A stretch of 56,791 nt of DNA from Rhodococcus zopfii NBRC 100606 = JCM 9919 (GCF_001895025.1 NZ_BCXI01000025.1:1-56791), one strand, 5' to 3'; shown: positions 24,513-34,936, counted from the stretch's first letter. Program-made: numbers and translations. The notes: generated by a model from the sequence alone, not told the origin.

Positions 24513-26717
24513 GTGGCCCTGTACCGGAAGTATCGACCGGCGACCTTCGCCGAGGTGGTGGGGCAGGAGCACGTCACCGAGCCCCTCAGTACCGCCCTCG
24601 ACACGGGACGCATCAACCATGCGTACCTGTTCTCCGGGCCGCGCGGCTGCGGCAAGACGTCGTCGGCGCGCATCCTCGCGCGGTCCCTCAACTGCGTGGA
24701 AGGCCCGACGTCCACGCCGTGCGGTGTGTGCGCGTCGTGTGTCGCGCTCGGCCCCGGCGGAAGCGGCAACCTCGACGTCATCGAACTCGACGCGGCCAGC
24801 CACGGCGGCGTCGACGACACCCGCGAACTGCGCGACCGCGCGTTCTACGCACCGGCCGAGTCCCGGTACCGCATCTTCATCGTCGATGAGGCGCACATGG
24901 TCACCACGCAGGGCTTCAACGCCCTGCTCAAGATCGTGGAGGAACCGCCGGAACACCTCATCTTCGTGTTCGCGACCACCGAACCGGAGAAGGTGCTGCC
25001 GACGATCCGGTCGCGCACCCACCACTATCCGTTCCGGTTGCTCGCGCCCACCGCGATGCGCGGACTGCTCGAGAAGATCTGCACGCAGGAGAACGTGCCG
25101 GTCGAGGACGCCGTGTACCCGCTGGTCATCCGCGCGGGCGGAGGATCGCCGCGCGACTCGCTGTCGGTGATGGACCAGTTGCTCGCGGGGTCCGGACCCG
25201 ATGGCGTGACGTATCCGCGTGCGCTCGCGCTGCTCGGTGTCACCGACGTCGCGCTCATCGACGAGGCCGTCGACGCGCTCGCGGTCGGGGACGGTGCGGT
25301 CCTGTTCGGCACCGTCGAGAAGGTGATGGACGCCGGGCACGATCCGCGGCGCTTCGCGGTCGACCTGCTCGAGCGTCTGCGTGATCTGATCCTGCTCCGA
25401 GCGGTGCCCGACGCCGCCGATCGCGGCCTCGTCGACGCGCCGGGCGACATCCTGGACCGGATGCGCGACGAAGCCGATCGGATCGGGCCGGCCACTCTCA
25501 CGCGGTACGCCGAGATCGTGCACGCCGGTCTCGGGGAGATGCGCGGGGCGACCGCGCCCCGCCTGCTGCTCGAGGTGATGTGCGCCCGAATGCTGCTGCC
25601 GGCTGCCTCCGACGAGGAAACCGCTGTGCTGCAACGGCTCGAACGACTCGAGCAAGGATTCGTCCCGGCCTCGGCAGGTGCCGCTGCCCCGGACAGTGGT
25701 TCGGTCCCGGTGGCCGCGCCGCGCCCGCTGCCGGAGCCCGCGGTCGCGCCGATCGCACCCGACGAACCCGCTGCCCGGTACCAGCGGCCGTCGCAGCGGC
25801 GTGCGGTGGAGCAGGCGGAGCCGGCCCCCCAGCCGGAGGCTGCAGGTCCGGTCCCGCAAGCGGAACCGGCCCCTGCGGTACCGCAGGTCGCACCGGAACC
25901 TGCAGCACCCGAACCGGCTCCGGCCCCCGAACCGGTCGCACGCCCGGTCGAACCGGAAGTGGCCGAGCTCGAACCGGTTCCGCCGGCGCATGCCGACCGT
26001 GTCGTCCCCGAACATGCCGAACCCGCCCCGGCGCCCGTCCCGCCACAGCAGCCCGCGGCGGCGGGTCCGGACGCCGCGAGTGTCCGCGCGGTGTGGTCGG
26101 AGGTACGAGCCAAGGTGCGGGCCCGCAGCCGCACGGTCGAGGTCATGTTGTCCGGTGCGTCGGTTCGCGACGTGGAGGGCACCCGCGTGGTGCTCGTCCA
26201 CGATTCGGTCCCGCTGGTGAAGCGCCTCGCCGAGCCGCGCAATGCCGGGGTCGTCGCCGATGCGCTGCGCGAGGTGTTCGGCGTCGACTTCGAGGTCACG
26301 TGCGTGCACGGGTCCGCCGCTCCGGCTCCCGTGAAAGCCGCTCCGGTGCAGCAACAGTCACGACCGAGCGGGCAGCCGAGATTCTCGCGTCCGAGCCAGG
26401 CCAATCGCGCCCCGGCCCCGCCGCGTCCCGACGAGCAGAACGATGCCGGTCCGGCCCGCACCGAGGCACCGGCGCCGGGCCCGAACTACGACGACATTCC
26501 GCCTCCGGAGGCGCCGGATCTTCCGGACGATCCCGGACCGGAACGGGCATTCGATGCTCCGCCTGCGGATCCGTCGGCGATGACGGAGGCCGATGTCGAG
26601 GAGATGTTCGCCGAGGCCGCGACCCCGGGCGATCCGTCGACCCGTCGCGACCCCGAGGATGTGGCCCTCGAATTGCTGAAGGACATCCTCGGGGCCAAGC
26701 GCATCGAGGAGAAGTAG
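24513..26717 (+). CDS. dnaX: DNA polymerase III subunits gamma/tau
   Basis: A 734-residue clamp-loader ATPase. It begins MALYRKYRPATFAEVVGQEH, with Walker A FSGPRGCGKTSSAR near residues 44-57, a Cys-rich zinc module (CVEGPTSTPCGVCASC), Walker B DEAHM, and sensor TTEPEKVLPTIRSR. A Pro/Ala/Glu-rich linker of about 120 residues (around 395-515) separates this from the C-terminal tau part that binds polymerase and helicase. The GTG start at 24513 gives the expected N-terminus. The position between the aminotransferase and ybaB-recR fits the mycobacterial order, though spaced by inserted genes. Confidence 0.96.
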   Translation: MALYRKYRPATFAEVVGQEHVTEPLSTALDTGRINHAYLFSGPRGCGKTSSARILARSLNCVEGPTSTPCGVCASCVALGPGGSGNLDVIELDAASHGGVDDTRELRDRAFYAPAESRYRIFIVDEAHMVTTQGFNALLKIVEEPPEHLIFVFATTEPEKVLPTIRSRTHHYPFRLLAPTAMRGLLEKICTQENVPVEDAVYPLVIRAGGGSPRDSLSVMDQLLAGSGPDGVTYPRALALLGVTDVALIDEAVDALAVGDGAVLFGTVEKVMDAGHDPRRFAVDLLERLRDLILLRAVPDAADRGLVDAPGDILDRMRDEADRIGPATLTRYAEIVHAGLGEMRGATAPRLLLEVMCARMLLPAASDEETAVLQRLERLEQGFVPASAGAAAPDSGSVPVAAPRPLPEPAVAPIAPDEPAARYQRPSQRRAVEQAEPAPQPEAAGPVPQAEPAPAVPQVAPEPAAPEPAPAPEPVARPVEPEVAELEPVPPAHADRVVPEHAEPAPAPVPPQQPAAAGPDAASVRAVWSEVRAKVRARSRTVEVMLSGASVRDVEGTRVVLVHDSVPLVKRLAEPRNAGVVADALREVFGVDFEVTCVHGSAAPAPVKAAPVQQQSRPSGQPRFSRPSQANRAPAPPRPDEQNDAGPARTEAPAPGPNYDDIPPPEAPDLPDDPGPERAFDAPPADPSAMTEADVEEMFAEAATPGDPSTRRDPEDVALELLKDILGAKRIEEK

Positions 26718-26738
26718 GCCCGGCGGCCGGGTCGAGGA

Positions 26739-28055
26739 TCAGTTCTGCCCGAGGCCCATCTCCTCGGCCTTGACGAACTTCACGTACTGGGCTGCGACGC
26801 GCTGCGGCATCGTGCGCATCGTGTCCGATTCGGGGTCGGTGTTGCCGATGGGCCGGTAGCCGTTGATCTCGGCGACGTACGGCCCGAAGGTCATGTAGCA
26901 CACCGACATCCGGCCCTCGGCGATGTCACCGCTCAGGCACGTGGTGCCGGGCACGTTCTGCGGTGCCGACGCATCCTCGGTGAGCTCCCGGGAGTTCTTC
27001 GCGGTCTGCGCCAGGAACGCGTCGCGAACGGTCTCGGCGTCGTCCGCGCTCGCCGTCCGGTACACGGTCGTGTTGGCCATGGCGACCCGGTCGGTGCCGG
27101 TCTCCTCGAAGAGCTCGGCGGTTTGTGCCGGGTCGCTGTCGAAGTGCAGCCAGCCCAGCGGACCGTACACCGCGAGCTCGGAATTCCGCGCCGTCTCGTC
27201 GTCGGTGTAGCCGACGGCTCGGGCGAGGACCTTGTCCATGTCGACCACCAGCTCGGGGATTTGCGGCGTCGGTGTGTACGGGAAGCTGCCGATCAGCGGG
27301 ATCTGCTTCTGGAGGGCGCGCGTGGTGACGTCCTTCGCCCACTCGGGGTCGCCGGCGCTGGTGGAGGCGTAGGTGTAGATGACGTGAGGGCCGCTGACGG
27401 TGTACGAGGACACCGTGTCGGAGCCGGTTTCCCACCGGTAGGTCGAGGCGTGGGTATCGGGCAGTCCGGGCAGCGTGATCGGAGTACCGGCTCCGGATGC
27501 GAAGAGGTCCTCCTCGCCGGCGTCGCTGATCTCGGCCGCGTGGAGCTCGCCGGCGATGGCGACCGCGGATGCGTTGTCGGCGAGTCGAACGACGGAGACC
27601 CCGAGCTCGTGGGAGTCGTCGGTGTAGCTCTGGAAGTCGGTGAACGTGGTGATGATCTCGTACTTCTCGGCGATGGCGGAGACGGCGTCGCTCAGGAGGC
27701 CGAGCTTCGCCAGACCGCCGACTCCGACACCCTGGTTCATGCCCCCGCCCGAGACGAGCTTCGGGTCGACCGTGTACGGGGCGATCACGAACTCGGCGAT
27801 GCGCTGGCCTTCGACGGCCGGCCCGAAGTCCGCGGCGAGTTGGCCTTCCGCCTCGAAGTCCTTCGGGACGACGTTGTATCCGCCGGTGTCGAGGGCGGCG
27901 ATGTCGAAGTCCGACTGCGACCCGGCACCGGAATCCCGCGCGTCCGCGGCGGCGGTCTCGCTGTCGACGGCGGTGCCCTCGACGTCGCTGCTGCACCCGG
28001 CGAGAGTGAGCGCGGCTGCCGCGGCGGCGGCGGTGAGTATGCGTGACGTACGCAT
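26739..28055 (-). CDS. exported lipoprotein of unknown function, 438 aa
   Basis: The signal sequence MRTSRILTAAAAAAALTLAG precedes Cys-Ser-Ser (lipobox TLAGC), so the protein should be anchored outside the membrane. The mature part starts with an acidic linker, then a long mixed domain with FVIAPYTVDPKLVSGGGMNQ, WETGSDTVSSYTVSGPHVIY and CLSGDIAEGRMSVCYMTFG. I do not recognise the fold; it may belong to an actinobacterial DUF7373-like lipoprotein group. I prefer the ATG at 28055 because AGGAG lies upstream of it and the signal peptide is then compact. It follows the Hsp70-like gene by 55 nt, probably in one operon. Confidence 0.8.
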   Translation of the reverse strand: MRTSRILTAAAAAAALTLAGCSSDVEGTAVDSETAAADARDSGAGSQSDFDIAALDTGGYNVVPKDFEAEGQLAADFGPAVEGQRIAEFVIAPYTVDPKLVSGGGMNQGVGVGGLAKLGLLSDAVSAIAEKYEIITTFTDFQSYTDDSHELGVSVVRLADNASAVAIAGELHAAEISDAGEEDLFASGAGTPITLPGLPDTHASTYRWETGSDTVSSYTVSGPHVIYTYASTSAGDPEWAKDVTTRALQKQIPLIGSFPYTPTPQIPELVVDMDKVLARAVGYTDDETARNSELAVYGPLGWLHFDSDPAQTAELFEETGTDRVAMANTTVYRTASADDAETVRDAFLAQTAKNSRELTEDASAPQNVPGTTCLSGDIAEGRMSVCYMTFGPYVAEINGYRPIGNTDPESDTMRTMPQRVAAQYVKFVKAEEMGLGQN

Positions 28056-28110
28056 GATTGTGGGACTCCTTGTCATCTGGGTGCTCGGGGGTGTGTTCGG
28101 CGAAACTGGT

Positions 28111-29937
28111 TCAGGACGAAGGGAAACCGAGCTCGCGCATCAACGCCAGTCCCTTGTCGGCGGGTGCGACCGAGAAGCTGATCACAAGGCCTTTCGACTT
28201 GTCGATGCCGTTGAAGAACGAGGTGTACGGGTCGGACGGCTGGTATTCGATGACGCGGTTGCCGTCCTCGGACAGGAGCGAGATGTAGCCGCTGATCGGC
28301 TGATCGCGCATGCGGATCAGGGTCGAGCGGGCGTACTGATCGTCGCGGTACGCGGACACCGTCAAATAATCGTTCTCGCCCACCCCGACCGCCTTGCCCA
28401 GGGACGAGTCGGGGTCGATATCGCAGTTGATCCGGAGCGCCCCCTGCATGGTGAAATCGCCCTTCTCGCACGATGTCGACGACGTGATGAGTTTGGCAGG
28501 CAGGATCGACGTGACATCGTCGGTGGATTCGCTGATGTACGTCGAGTCCGACGTGGCGGGCGGCAGGCCACCCTCGACGGCGAGCACCGTCGTCGTTTCG
28601 ACGGTGCCGGCGGCGGCCGGGGAGGTTCCGCCGTTCTGGGTGAAGGCATACGCACCGCCCGCGGCAACCGCGACGGCCGTGAGGACTCCGGCGCCGACCA
28701 GGAGCGGCGTGCGGGTCCGGCGCGGAGCGGCGTCCGGGGCCGGAACGTCGGCGAAGACGGCGTGCACGGGCTGCGGGCGAACGGCCGGGGCCGCGTGGCG
28801 CGGGCCGAACCCGTGATCGCGCGCCAGCGCCACGGTCTCCTGATTGGCCGGCGGTTCGGTGTCGCGGCCGCCGGCGACGAATCCGGCCGCGCCCTTGGCC
28901 ACGACGGTCTTCGGGTCGTCGAGGGTGGCGATCGGGCCGAGTTCGGCCAGGCGGCGGTGCACGTAGGGGATGCGCGACGAACCACCGGTCAGGTACAGCG
29001 CCTGCAGTCCGCCGCGGTCGACACCGGCATCGCGCAGGACCGAGGCGGCCAGTTGCACACCCCGGGTGATCTGCGGTTCGATCAGCTGCTCGAACTCGTC
29101 GCGGGTGAGTGTGAACGTCATGTCGGCGCCGTTGCCGGTGACCCGGATGGTCGCGGACGGAGCTTGGGAGAGAAGCTCTTTGGCGCGCCGGATCTGATCG
29201 TCGAGGTTGCGGCGGGCGTCGAGGCCCTCCGGCCGGCGCAACCATGCCGCGAGATCGGGGTCTTCGTCGGAGAGCTGCCGGTCCACCCAGCGGGAGATCG
29301 TCGCGTCGAGGTTCTTCCCGCCGAGGGCGTTGTCGCCGCCCGCACGCAGCACCTCGAACGTCCACTCGTTCGTCGCGGTGAGCACCGCGACGTCGAGAGT
29401 GCCGCCGCCGAAGTCGAACACGGCGATCGTGGAGCCCTTGACGATCTTCGCGTCGTGCTGGCGTGAATAGTAGAACGCGGCCGCGCGCGGTTCGGAGATC
29501 AGCGACACGTTGCCGCCGAGCCCGGCGATCGACGCCGCCTCGCGCAGGACCGACAGTTCCCGCTCCGACCACGCTTCGGGGTGCGTGAGCACGACCTCGG
29601 CGGGCGGGTGATTGTTGTGCCGCTGCAGCGACTGCCCGTAGACGGTACGCAGCACGGCCGCCATCATCGCGGCGACCGGAACCTCCTGTCCGCGCACCAG
29701 CACCGACCGGTCGGACACGTGCGCCTTCGGGGCGACGACGAATCCGGCGGGGTCGACGGACGCCTGGTTCACGGCGACGTCGCCGGTCGATATCGCGTTC
29801 GCCCGGTCGATGAACACCGACGACGACATCAGGTTGCTGGTGTGGGTCAGCGGCAGCGACTCGACCCGGTCCGGTCCGATGCGGTGAGCAGCCGACGTGT
29901 TCGAGGTGCCGAAGTCAACGGCTAGGACCCAGCTCAT
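28111..29937 (-). CDS. Hsp70-type ATPase fused to a transmembrane and extracytoplasmic domain
   Basis: A 608-residue protein. Residues 1-350 form an actin/Hsp70 ATPase core with the phosphate loops VLAVDFGTSNTSAAH and IAVFDFGGGTLDVAVL and the adenosine motif YLTGGSSRIPYVHRRL. There is no DnaK substrate-binding domain. Instead a Pro/Arg-rich linker leads to one membrane helix (LLVGAGVLTAVAVAAGGAYA, near 425) and about 150 outside residues with a likely disulfide pair. It could couple cytoplasmic ATP hydrolysis to a cell-envelope task with the lipoprotein encoded next. Not DnaK itself. Confidence 0.85.
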   Translation of the reverse strand: MSWVLAVDFGTSNTSAAHRIGPDRVESLPLTHTSNLMSSSVFIDRANAISTGDVAVNQASVDPAGFVVAPKAHVSDRSVLVRGQEVPVAAMMAAVLRTVYGQSLQRHNNHPPAEVVLTHPEAWSERELSVLREAASIAGLGGNVSLISEPRAAAFYYSRQHDAKIVKGSTIAVFDFGGGTLDVAVLTATNEWTFEVLRAGGDNALGGKNLDATISRWVDRQLSDEDPDLAAWLRRPEGLDARRNLDDQIRRAKELLSQAPSATIRVTGNGADMTFTLTRDEFEQLIEPQITRGVQLAASVLRDAGVDRGGLQALYLTGGSSRIPYVHRRLAELGPIATLDDPKTVVAKGAAGFVAGGRDTEPPANQETVALARDHGFGPRHAAPAVRPQPVHAVFADVPAPDAAPRRTRTPLLVGAGVLTAVAVAAGGAYAFTQNGGTSPAAAGTVETTTVLAVEGGLPPATSDSTYISESTDDVTSILPAKLITSSTSCEKGDFTMQGALRINCDIDPDSSLGKAVGVGENDYLTVSAYRDDQYARSTLIRMRDQPISGYISLLSEDGNRVIEYQPSDPYTSFFNGIDKSKGLVISFSVAPADKGLALMRELGFPSS

Positions 29938-30199
29938 CGTTCTCCCCTTACGGTGTGGTTGTCACGTCGACCCGGCCGGACAAGACCGGAGAGGTGCCCG
30001 CTGCCCATCCGCGCTCGCTTCCGCATCGTTTCCGTGTGTCGGGGGTAGGAGCGGCGACCCCGCCGGAAAGTTCCCGGGTGTGGCGCACATCACCGGCGGT
30101 CCCGGGCAGGCGGGACGGCGGTCCCTCGTGCCCGGGACGCCGAGTGCACCACCGTCCTTCCGGTGGGGCGCACGGTGCGTCCGAGGGGAGGCAGCGAGC

Positions 30200-30886
30200 A
30201 TGAGCATCGACAGCGTCACGCAGGACGACACCACCGGCAGCCCCCGGGCCTCCGAGGGGTCGCTGTGGGCCTGGGCGGGGGCCGCCGCGGGCCTGGCCGG
30301 GGTGGCCGGAATCCAGGCCAGCATGGCGATGGGTGCCGCCTACGACGAGGACACCGCCGGCGACGCCGCCGCCATCACCGCCGAGTTCGCGGGGCAGCGC
30401 ACGGCGATGCTCGTCATGCACCTGACGCTGATGGTCGCCACCGTGCTGCTCCTCGTGTTCGCGGCGGGTTTGCAGCGGCGTCTGCGTATCGCGCTGCCCG
30501 AGTCCAGCATCCTGCCCGCCGTTGCGGCGTTCGGGCTGGTTCTGACGTCGGCGGCCACCTTGCTCGGGACCGGCCTCGACACCGAACTGCTGTTCGGGCT
30601 CGGCGAGCCGGGGCAGATGGTTCCCGAGGTCGCGGTGGTCGCCTCGCATTGGATGGGCACCATTCCGTGGCTGTGGGTCGGTGCCGGGGTGAGTGGCCTC
30701 GCGGTCGCGGTCGCCTCGCTGCGACACGGCGCCGTGCCGCGCTGGCTGGGTTGGGCGAGCGTGGTGCTCGGTGGTCTCACCCTGCTGACCGGCATCTCGC
30801 CGCTGCAGTACATGGCCGGATTCGTCGGCCCTGTGTGGGTTCTCGTCGCCGGGCTCGGTTTCGCGGTGGCCGCACGGACCCGGTGA
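30200..30886 (+). CDS. integral membrane protein of unknown function, 228 aa
   Basis: About six predicted membrane helices (WAWAGAAAGLAGVAGIQASM, AMLVMHLTLMVATVLLLVFA, ILPAVAAFGLVLTSAATLLG and others). The ATG has GGGGAGG at about 8 nt. No motif is recognised. It precedes a histidine kinase by 44 nt and a response regulator on the same strand, so it may be the sensed or co-regulated membrane component of that two-component system. Confidence 0.75.
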   Translation: MSIDSVTQDDTTGSPRASEGSLWAWAGAAAGLAGVAGIQASMAMGAAYDEDTAGDAAAITAEFAGQRTAMLVMHLTLMVATVLLLVFAAGLQRRLRIALPESSILPAVAAFGLVLTSAATLLGTGLDTELLFGLGEPGQMVPEVAVVASHWMGTIPWLWVGAGVSGLAVAVASLRHGAVPRWLGWASVVLGGLTLLTGISPLQYMAGFVGPVWVLVAGLGFAVAARTR

Positions 30887-30930
30887 GGCGCGGGGCGAGC
30901 ACAGGGGGAATCGGGGATACTCGGCGCACC

Positions 30931-32892
30931 ATGACAGCTGCGCACGAGAACGAGGGGTCGGCGGGCACCGGTGGCGCACCGGTGCCCGCCGCAATCGTCG
31001 CCGTCCTCGCGTGGGGACTCGCGGTCGCCGCGGTGGTGGTATTCGCCGGTGCCCGGCCCACGCCGGACGCCGACCAGTTGTTCTTCCTCGTCGATGTCGT
31101 CGGCGCTGCCGTCTACGGGACGGTCGCGGGGGTGGTACTCGCACGACGGGTGCATCCGGTGCCGATCCTCACGGCGGTCGCCGCGATCGGCGCGGGCGTC
31201 GCGGCACTGTCGTACGCGTGGTCGCGGCTCGCGCTCGTGCAACCCGGGCTGCCCTTCGTCGAAGTTGTTTCGCCCCTGCAGAATTCGGCGTGGATTCCGG
31301 GGACGCTCGCGTTGTTCCTGGTGGTGCCGTGGCTGGTCCGGGACGGCACGCTCGGGATACGCGGGCGGATCGGGGTGGCAGCCGGAACCGTGGCGACGGT
31401 CTGGTTCTGGTGGGCCCGCACGTACACCGATACCGCCGACCTGTGGCTGGTGCTGCCCGTCGTGGTGATCGGGTTCGTCGCCGCCGCGGACGTGCTGTGG
31501 CGGCGGCGCATCGCTCCGGCCGCGGAATCCGCCGGGCTGGGCTGGCTTGCGCTCGGTGCCGCGCTGATGACGGCCTCCTACATTCCGCTCGCCGTTCCCG
31601 GGCTGCCGTGGATGCTCACTCCGCTGATCCACCTGGCCTCCCAGGCGTTCTATCCCGTCGCGATCCTCGTCGTGGTGCTGCGGCAGCGACTGTGGGGGCT
31701 GGACTTCGCGGTCGGTCGCGCCGCGCTCGCCGGCAGCCTCGTCGCGGTGCTCGCCGCCGGGTATCTCACGATCGCGGTGACCGCGACGCTGATGCTCCCG
31801 ACGGACGGTTCCGTCGTCGCACAGGCGATCGCCGCGACCGCGGTCGCGCTCGCCGTGCAGCCGGTGCGGAGTCGTCTGACGCATCGCGTGCACCGCCTCG
31901 TGTACGGAGACGGCATCGACTCCGCCCGCGCGGTGCGGAACCTGGGCCGGCACTTCGCGGGTGCAGGCACCCCGCGCCGGCTCCTCGGCGACCTCGCCGC
32001 GGGGATCGGTACCGCGCTGCGGCTCGAATCGGTCACGGTGTGCCGGGACGGTGAGATCCTCGCCCGCTGGGGAGAACCCACCGGCCGCACCGAGGAACTG
32101 ACCCTCGACGCCGGAACCCTCACGGTGACCGCGCCGCCCGGTGAAACCCTCGGCCCGCGCAGCCTGCGCGCGCTCGGTGAACTCGCCTCGGTCGTGGAAG
32201 CCGGGCTGGTGGTGTTGCGGTCCGCGGAGGAACTCGACGCGGCGCGGCACCAGCTGACCGAGGCGCGCCTCGAGGAGCGGCGCACGATCCGGCGGGAACT
32301 GCACGACGGGCTGGGCCCGTCCCTCGCCGGAATCCGGCTCGGGCTGCAGGGTGCACGCAACCTCGCCGGAACGGACACGACGGCCGCCCTGACGCTGATC
32401 GATGCGCTCCTGCGGGAACTCGACCACCAGGTCGAAGGTGTGCGGGAACTGTCGCGAGGGCTGCTCCCGCCCGTACTCGACGAACTGGGACTCGTCGCCG
32501 CGCTCGACGAACTCGCCGGCATCCACTCGCGCAGCGGATTCGGGATCGAGGTCGACGCCGACGCCCCCGCCGGACTGTCCGGGGCGGTCGCCGCCGCGGC
32601 ATACGGCATCACCGTCGAAGCGGTCACCAACGCCCGCAGGCATTCCGGTGCCGACGGATGCACGGTCCGTATCCGCGGCACCGGGGACCTGCTCACCGTC
32701 GAGGTCAGCGACGCCGGGCGCGGCACGGGACCGGACGCCCGCGTCGGCGTCGGCACCCTCAGCATGCGCGAACGTGCCCGGGACGTCGGCGGGGTCGTGG
32801 ACATCACGGCGGCGCACCCCCGCGGAACCGTCGTGCGTGCTCGCCTGCCGTGGGTGGTCACGTCACCGGCGGTCCGGGCAGGAGAGTCATGA
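30931..32892 (+). CDS. sensor histidine kinase, NarL/DesK-type (HisKA_3)
   Basis: A 653-residue membrane kinase. The first about 320 residues hold 8 to 10 membrane helices. A GAF-like region follows (TALRLESVTVCRDGEILARW), then the phospho-acceptor helix RRTIRRELHDGLGPSLAG with its His near 455. The ATPase domain has the N box TVEAVTNARRHSGA and DAGRGTG, GVGTLSMRERA. The stop overlaps the start of the response regulator gene (ATGA). The signal is unknown; the multi-helix sensor without an outside loop suggests a membrane-borne or lipid cue. Confidence 0.92.
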   Translation: MTAAHENEGSAGTGGAPVPAAIVAVLAWGLAVAAVVVFAGARPTPDADQLFFLVDVVGAAVYGTVAGVVLARRVHPVPILTAVAAIGAGVAALSYAWSRLALVQPGLPFVEVVSPLQNSAWIPGTLALFLVVPWLVRDGTLGIRGRIGVAAGTVATVWFWWARTYTDTADLWLVLPVVVIGFVAAADVLWRRRIAPAAESAGLGWLALGAALMTASYIPLAVPGLPWMLTPLIHLASQAFYPVAILVVVLRQRLWGLDFAVGRAALAGSLVAVLAAGYLTIAVTATLMLPTDGSVVAQAIAATAVALAVQPVRSRLTHRVHRLVYGDGIDSARAVRNLGRHFAGAGTPRRLLGDLAAGIGTALRLESVTVCRDGEILARWGEPTGRTEELTLDAGTLTVTAPPGETLGPRSLRALGELASVVEAGLVVLRSAEELDAARHQLTEARLEERRTIRRELHDGLGPSLAGIRLGLQGARNLAGTDTTAALTLIDALLRELDHQVEGVRELSRGLLPPVLDELGLVAALDELAGIHSRSGFGIEVDADAPAGLSGAVAAAAYGITVEAVTNARRHSGADGCTVRIRGTGDLLTVEVSDAGRGTGPDARVGVGTLSMRERARDVGGVVDITAAHPRGTVVRARLPWVVTSPAVRAGES

Positions 32893-33596
32893 GCATCCGT
32901 GTCGCCGTCGTCGACGACCATCCCGTCTTCCGGCTCGGGATGGTCGCGCTGCTCGGTACCCTCGACGGCATCGACGTGGTCGCCGAGGCCAGCTCGGTGA
33001 GCCAGGCCCTCGACGTGGTGACCGCGGACGTCGATGTGGTGCTCATGGACATCGAACTCGGCGACGGTTCCGGTATCGAAGCGACCGGCAGTCTCCTCGC
33101 GCGGTATCCGGGCATCCGGGTGCTGATGGTGACCATGCACGAGGACGCGGATCTGCTCGTCGCGGCGATGCGCGCCGGGGCCCGCGGCTACCTCGTCAAA
33201 GGGGCCGACCCGGCCGGGGTGGAACGGGCGATCCGGGCGGTCGCGGACGGGGAACTCATCGTCGGTGCGGCGGTCGCGGAGAAGGCCCTGGGCGCGATGA
33301 CCGCGGTCCGCACGGGTGCGCACGCCGCATTCCCCGAACTGACCGACCGCGAACGCGAGGTGCTCGACCTGGTCGCGCGCGGCTACGACAACGCCACGAT
33401 CTCGCGGCGGCTCGTCCTGAGCCAGAAGACGGTGCGCAACCACGTGTCGAACGTGCTGAGCAAACTCGGCGCCGCGAACCGGGCGACCGCGATCGTGCGG
33501 GCGCGGGAAGCCGGCCTCGGCGTTCGGCCGACCAGCGCGACGCGCACATCCGGACCCGTGCGCTCGGTCACGGACTCCGATCGGTTCGGTCCTTAA
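32889..33596 (+). CDS. NarL/LuxR-type response regulator
   Basis: A 235-residue regulator translationally coupled to the kinase. The receiver domain has the acidic pair Asp9-Asp10, the phosphorylated Asp54 in VVLMDIELGDGSG, and Lys in GYLVKGAD. The C-terminal LuxR helix-turn-helix reads LTDREREVLDLVARGYDNAT and SQKTVRNHVSNVLSKLG. A 35-residue Arg/Ser/Thr tail follows. Targets are not known; the upstream membrane protein gene and the operon itself are likely. Confidence 0.93.
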   Translation: MSIRVAVVDDHPVFRLGMVALLGTLDGIDVVAEASSVSQALDVVTADVDVVLMDIELGDGSGIEATGSLLARYPGIRVLMVTMHEDADLLVAAMRAGARGYLVKGADPAGVERAIRAVADGELIVGAAVAEKALGAMTAVRTGAHAAFPELTDREREVLDLVARGYDNATISRRLVLSQKTVRNHVSNVLSKLGAANRATAIVRAREAGLGVRPTSATRTSGPVRSVTDSDRFGP

Positions 33597-33698
33597 CCGC
33601 CGCCCCCGGTGCTTCTAGGGTGGGGGAGGTTGGGCGTAGCTGCTGTCACAGCGGACAACGCTCCTCACATTCGAAAGCACGGGAAGGAACCCCGCACT

Positions 33699-34913
33699 GT
33701 GACCACCGAGGCATTCATCTATGAAGCCATCCGAACTCCGCGCGGCCGCGGCAAGAAGACCGGGTCGCTGCACTCGGTCAAGCCGATCTCCCTGGTCACC
33801 GGCCTGATCGACGAACTGCGCGTTCGTTTCCCCGATCTCGACGAGGACCGCATCTCCGATCTGATCCTCGGCGTCGTGGGGCCGGTCGGCGACCAGGGTG
33901 CCGACATCGCACGTGTCGCTGCGACCGCGGCACGCCTGCCCGACACCGTCGGCGGCGTGCAGATCAACCGGTTCTGCGCGTCCGGCCTCGAGGCCGTGAA
34001 CACGGCGGCCCAGAAGGTCCGCTCCGGCTGGGACGAGCTCGTCCTCGCCGGTGGTGTCGAGTCGATGTCGCGTGTCCCGATGGGCTCGGACGGTGGCCCG
34101 TGGGCGCTGGACCCGGCCACCAACTTCGACACCTACTTCGTCCCGCAGGGCGTCGGTGCAGACCTGATCGCCACGATCGAGGGCTTCTCGCGTGAGGACG
34201 TCGACGCCTACGCGCTGCGTTCGCAGCAGCTCGCGGCGGCCGCGTGGTCGGGTGGCTACTTCGCCAAGTCCGTCGTTCCGGTCAAGGATCAGAACGGCCT
34301 CGTCATCCTCGACCACGACGAGCACATGCGTCCCGAGACCACCCTCGCGGGTCTGGGCGGACTCCAGCCGTCCTTCGCGACGGTCGGCGAGGTCGGTGGC
34401 TTCGACGCCGTCGCGCTGCAGAAGTTCCACTTCGTGGAGAAGATCAACCACGTCCACCACGGCGGCAACAGCTCCGGCATCGTCGACGGCGCCGCGCTGG
34501 TGCTCGTCGGGTCCGAGCAGGCCGGCAAGGACATGGGCCTGACCCCGCGTGCCCGCATCGTCGCGACCGCCACCTCCGGTGCCGACTCGACGATCATGCT
34601 GACCGGCCCGACCCCGGCCACGGAGAAGGTTCTCGCCACGGCCGGTCTGACCGTCGACGACATCGACCTGTTCGAGATCAACGAGGCGTTCGCGTCCGTC
34701 GTCCTCAAGTTCCAGAAGGATCTGAAGATCCCGGACGAGAAGCTCAACGTCAACGGCGGAGCGATCGCGATGGGCCACCCGCTCGGCGCGACCGGCGCCA
34801 TGATCATCGGCACGATGGTCGACGAGCTCGAGCGCCGCGGCGCCCGCCGTGCTCTGCTCACCCTCTGCGTCGGCGGTGGCATGGGCGTGGCCACCATCAT
34901 CGAGCGCGTCTGA
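33699..34913 (+). CDS. fadA: acetyl-CoA acyltransferase (3-ketoacyl-CoA thiolase) of the FadAB complex
   Basis: A 404-residue thiolase. The nucleophile Cys93 is in [30 protein letters not shown] carries the His, and [13 protein letters not shown] the second catalytic Cys. It performs the last step of beta-oxidation, releasing acetyl-CoA. The GTG at 33699 is used, with GGAAGGA about 10 nt upstream; the longer frame from 33609 is not favoured. fadB follows 23 nt later. The pair corresponds to the trifunctional enzyme genes Rv0859/Rv0860 of M. tuberculosis. Confidence 0.93.
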   Translation: MTTEAFIYEAIRTPRGRGKKTGSLHSVKPISLVTGLIDELRVRFPDLDEDRISDLILGVVGPVGDQGADIARVAATAARLPDTVGGVQINRFCASGLEAVNTAAQKVRSGWDELVLAGGVESMSRVPMGSDGGPWALDPATNFDTYFVPQGVGADLIATIEGFSREDVDAYALRSQQLAAAAWSGGYFAKSVVPVKDQNGLVILDHDEHMRPETTLAGLGGLQPSFATVGEVGGFDAVALQKFHFVEKINHVHHGGNSSGIVDGAALVLVGSEQAGKDMGLTPRARIVATATSGADSTIMLTGPTPATEKVLATAGLTVDDIDLFEINEAFASVVLKFQKDLKIPDEKLNVNGGAIAMGHPLGATGAMIIGTMVDELERRGARRALLTLCVGGGMGVATIIERV

Positions 34914-34936
34914 CACCGGAAGGAATTCGAAAAACC

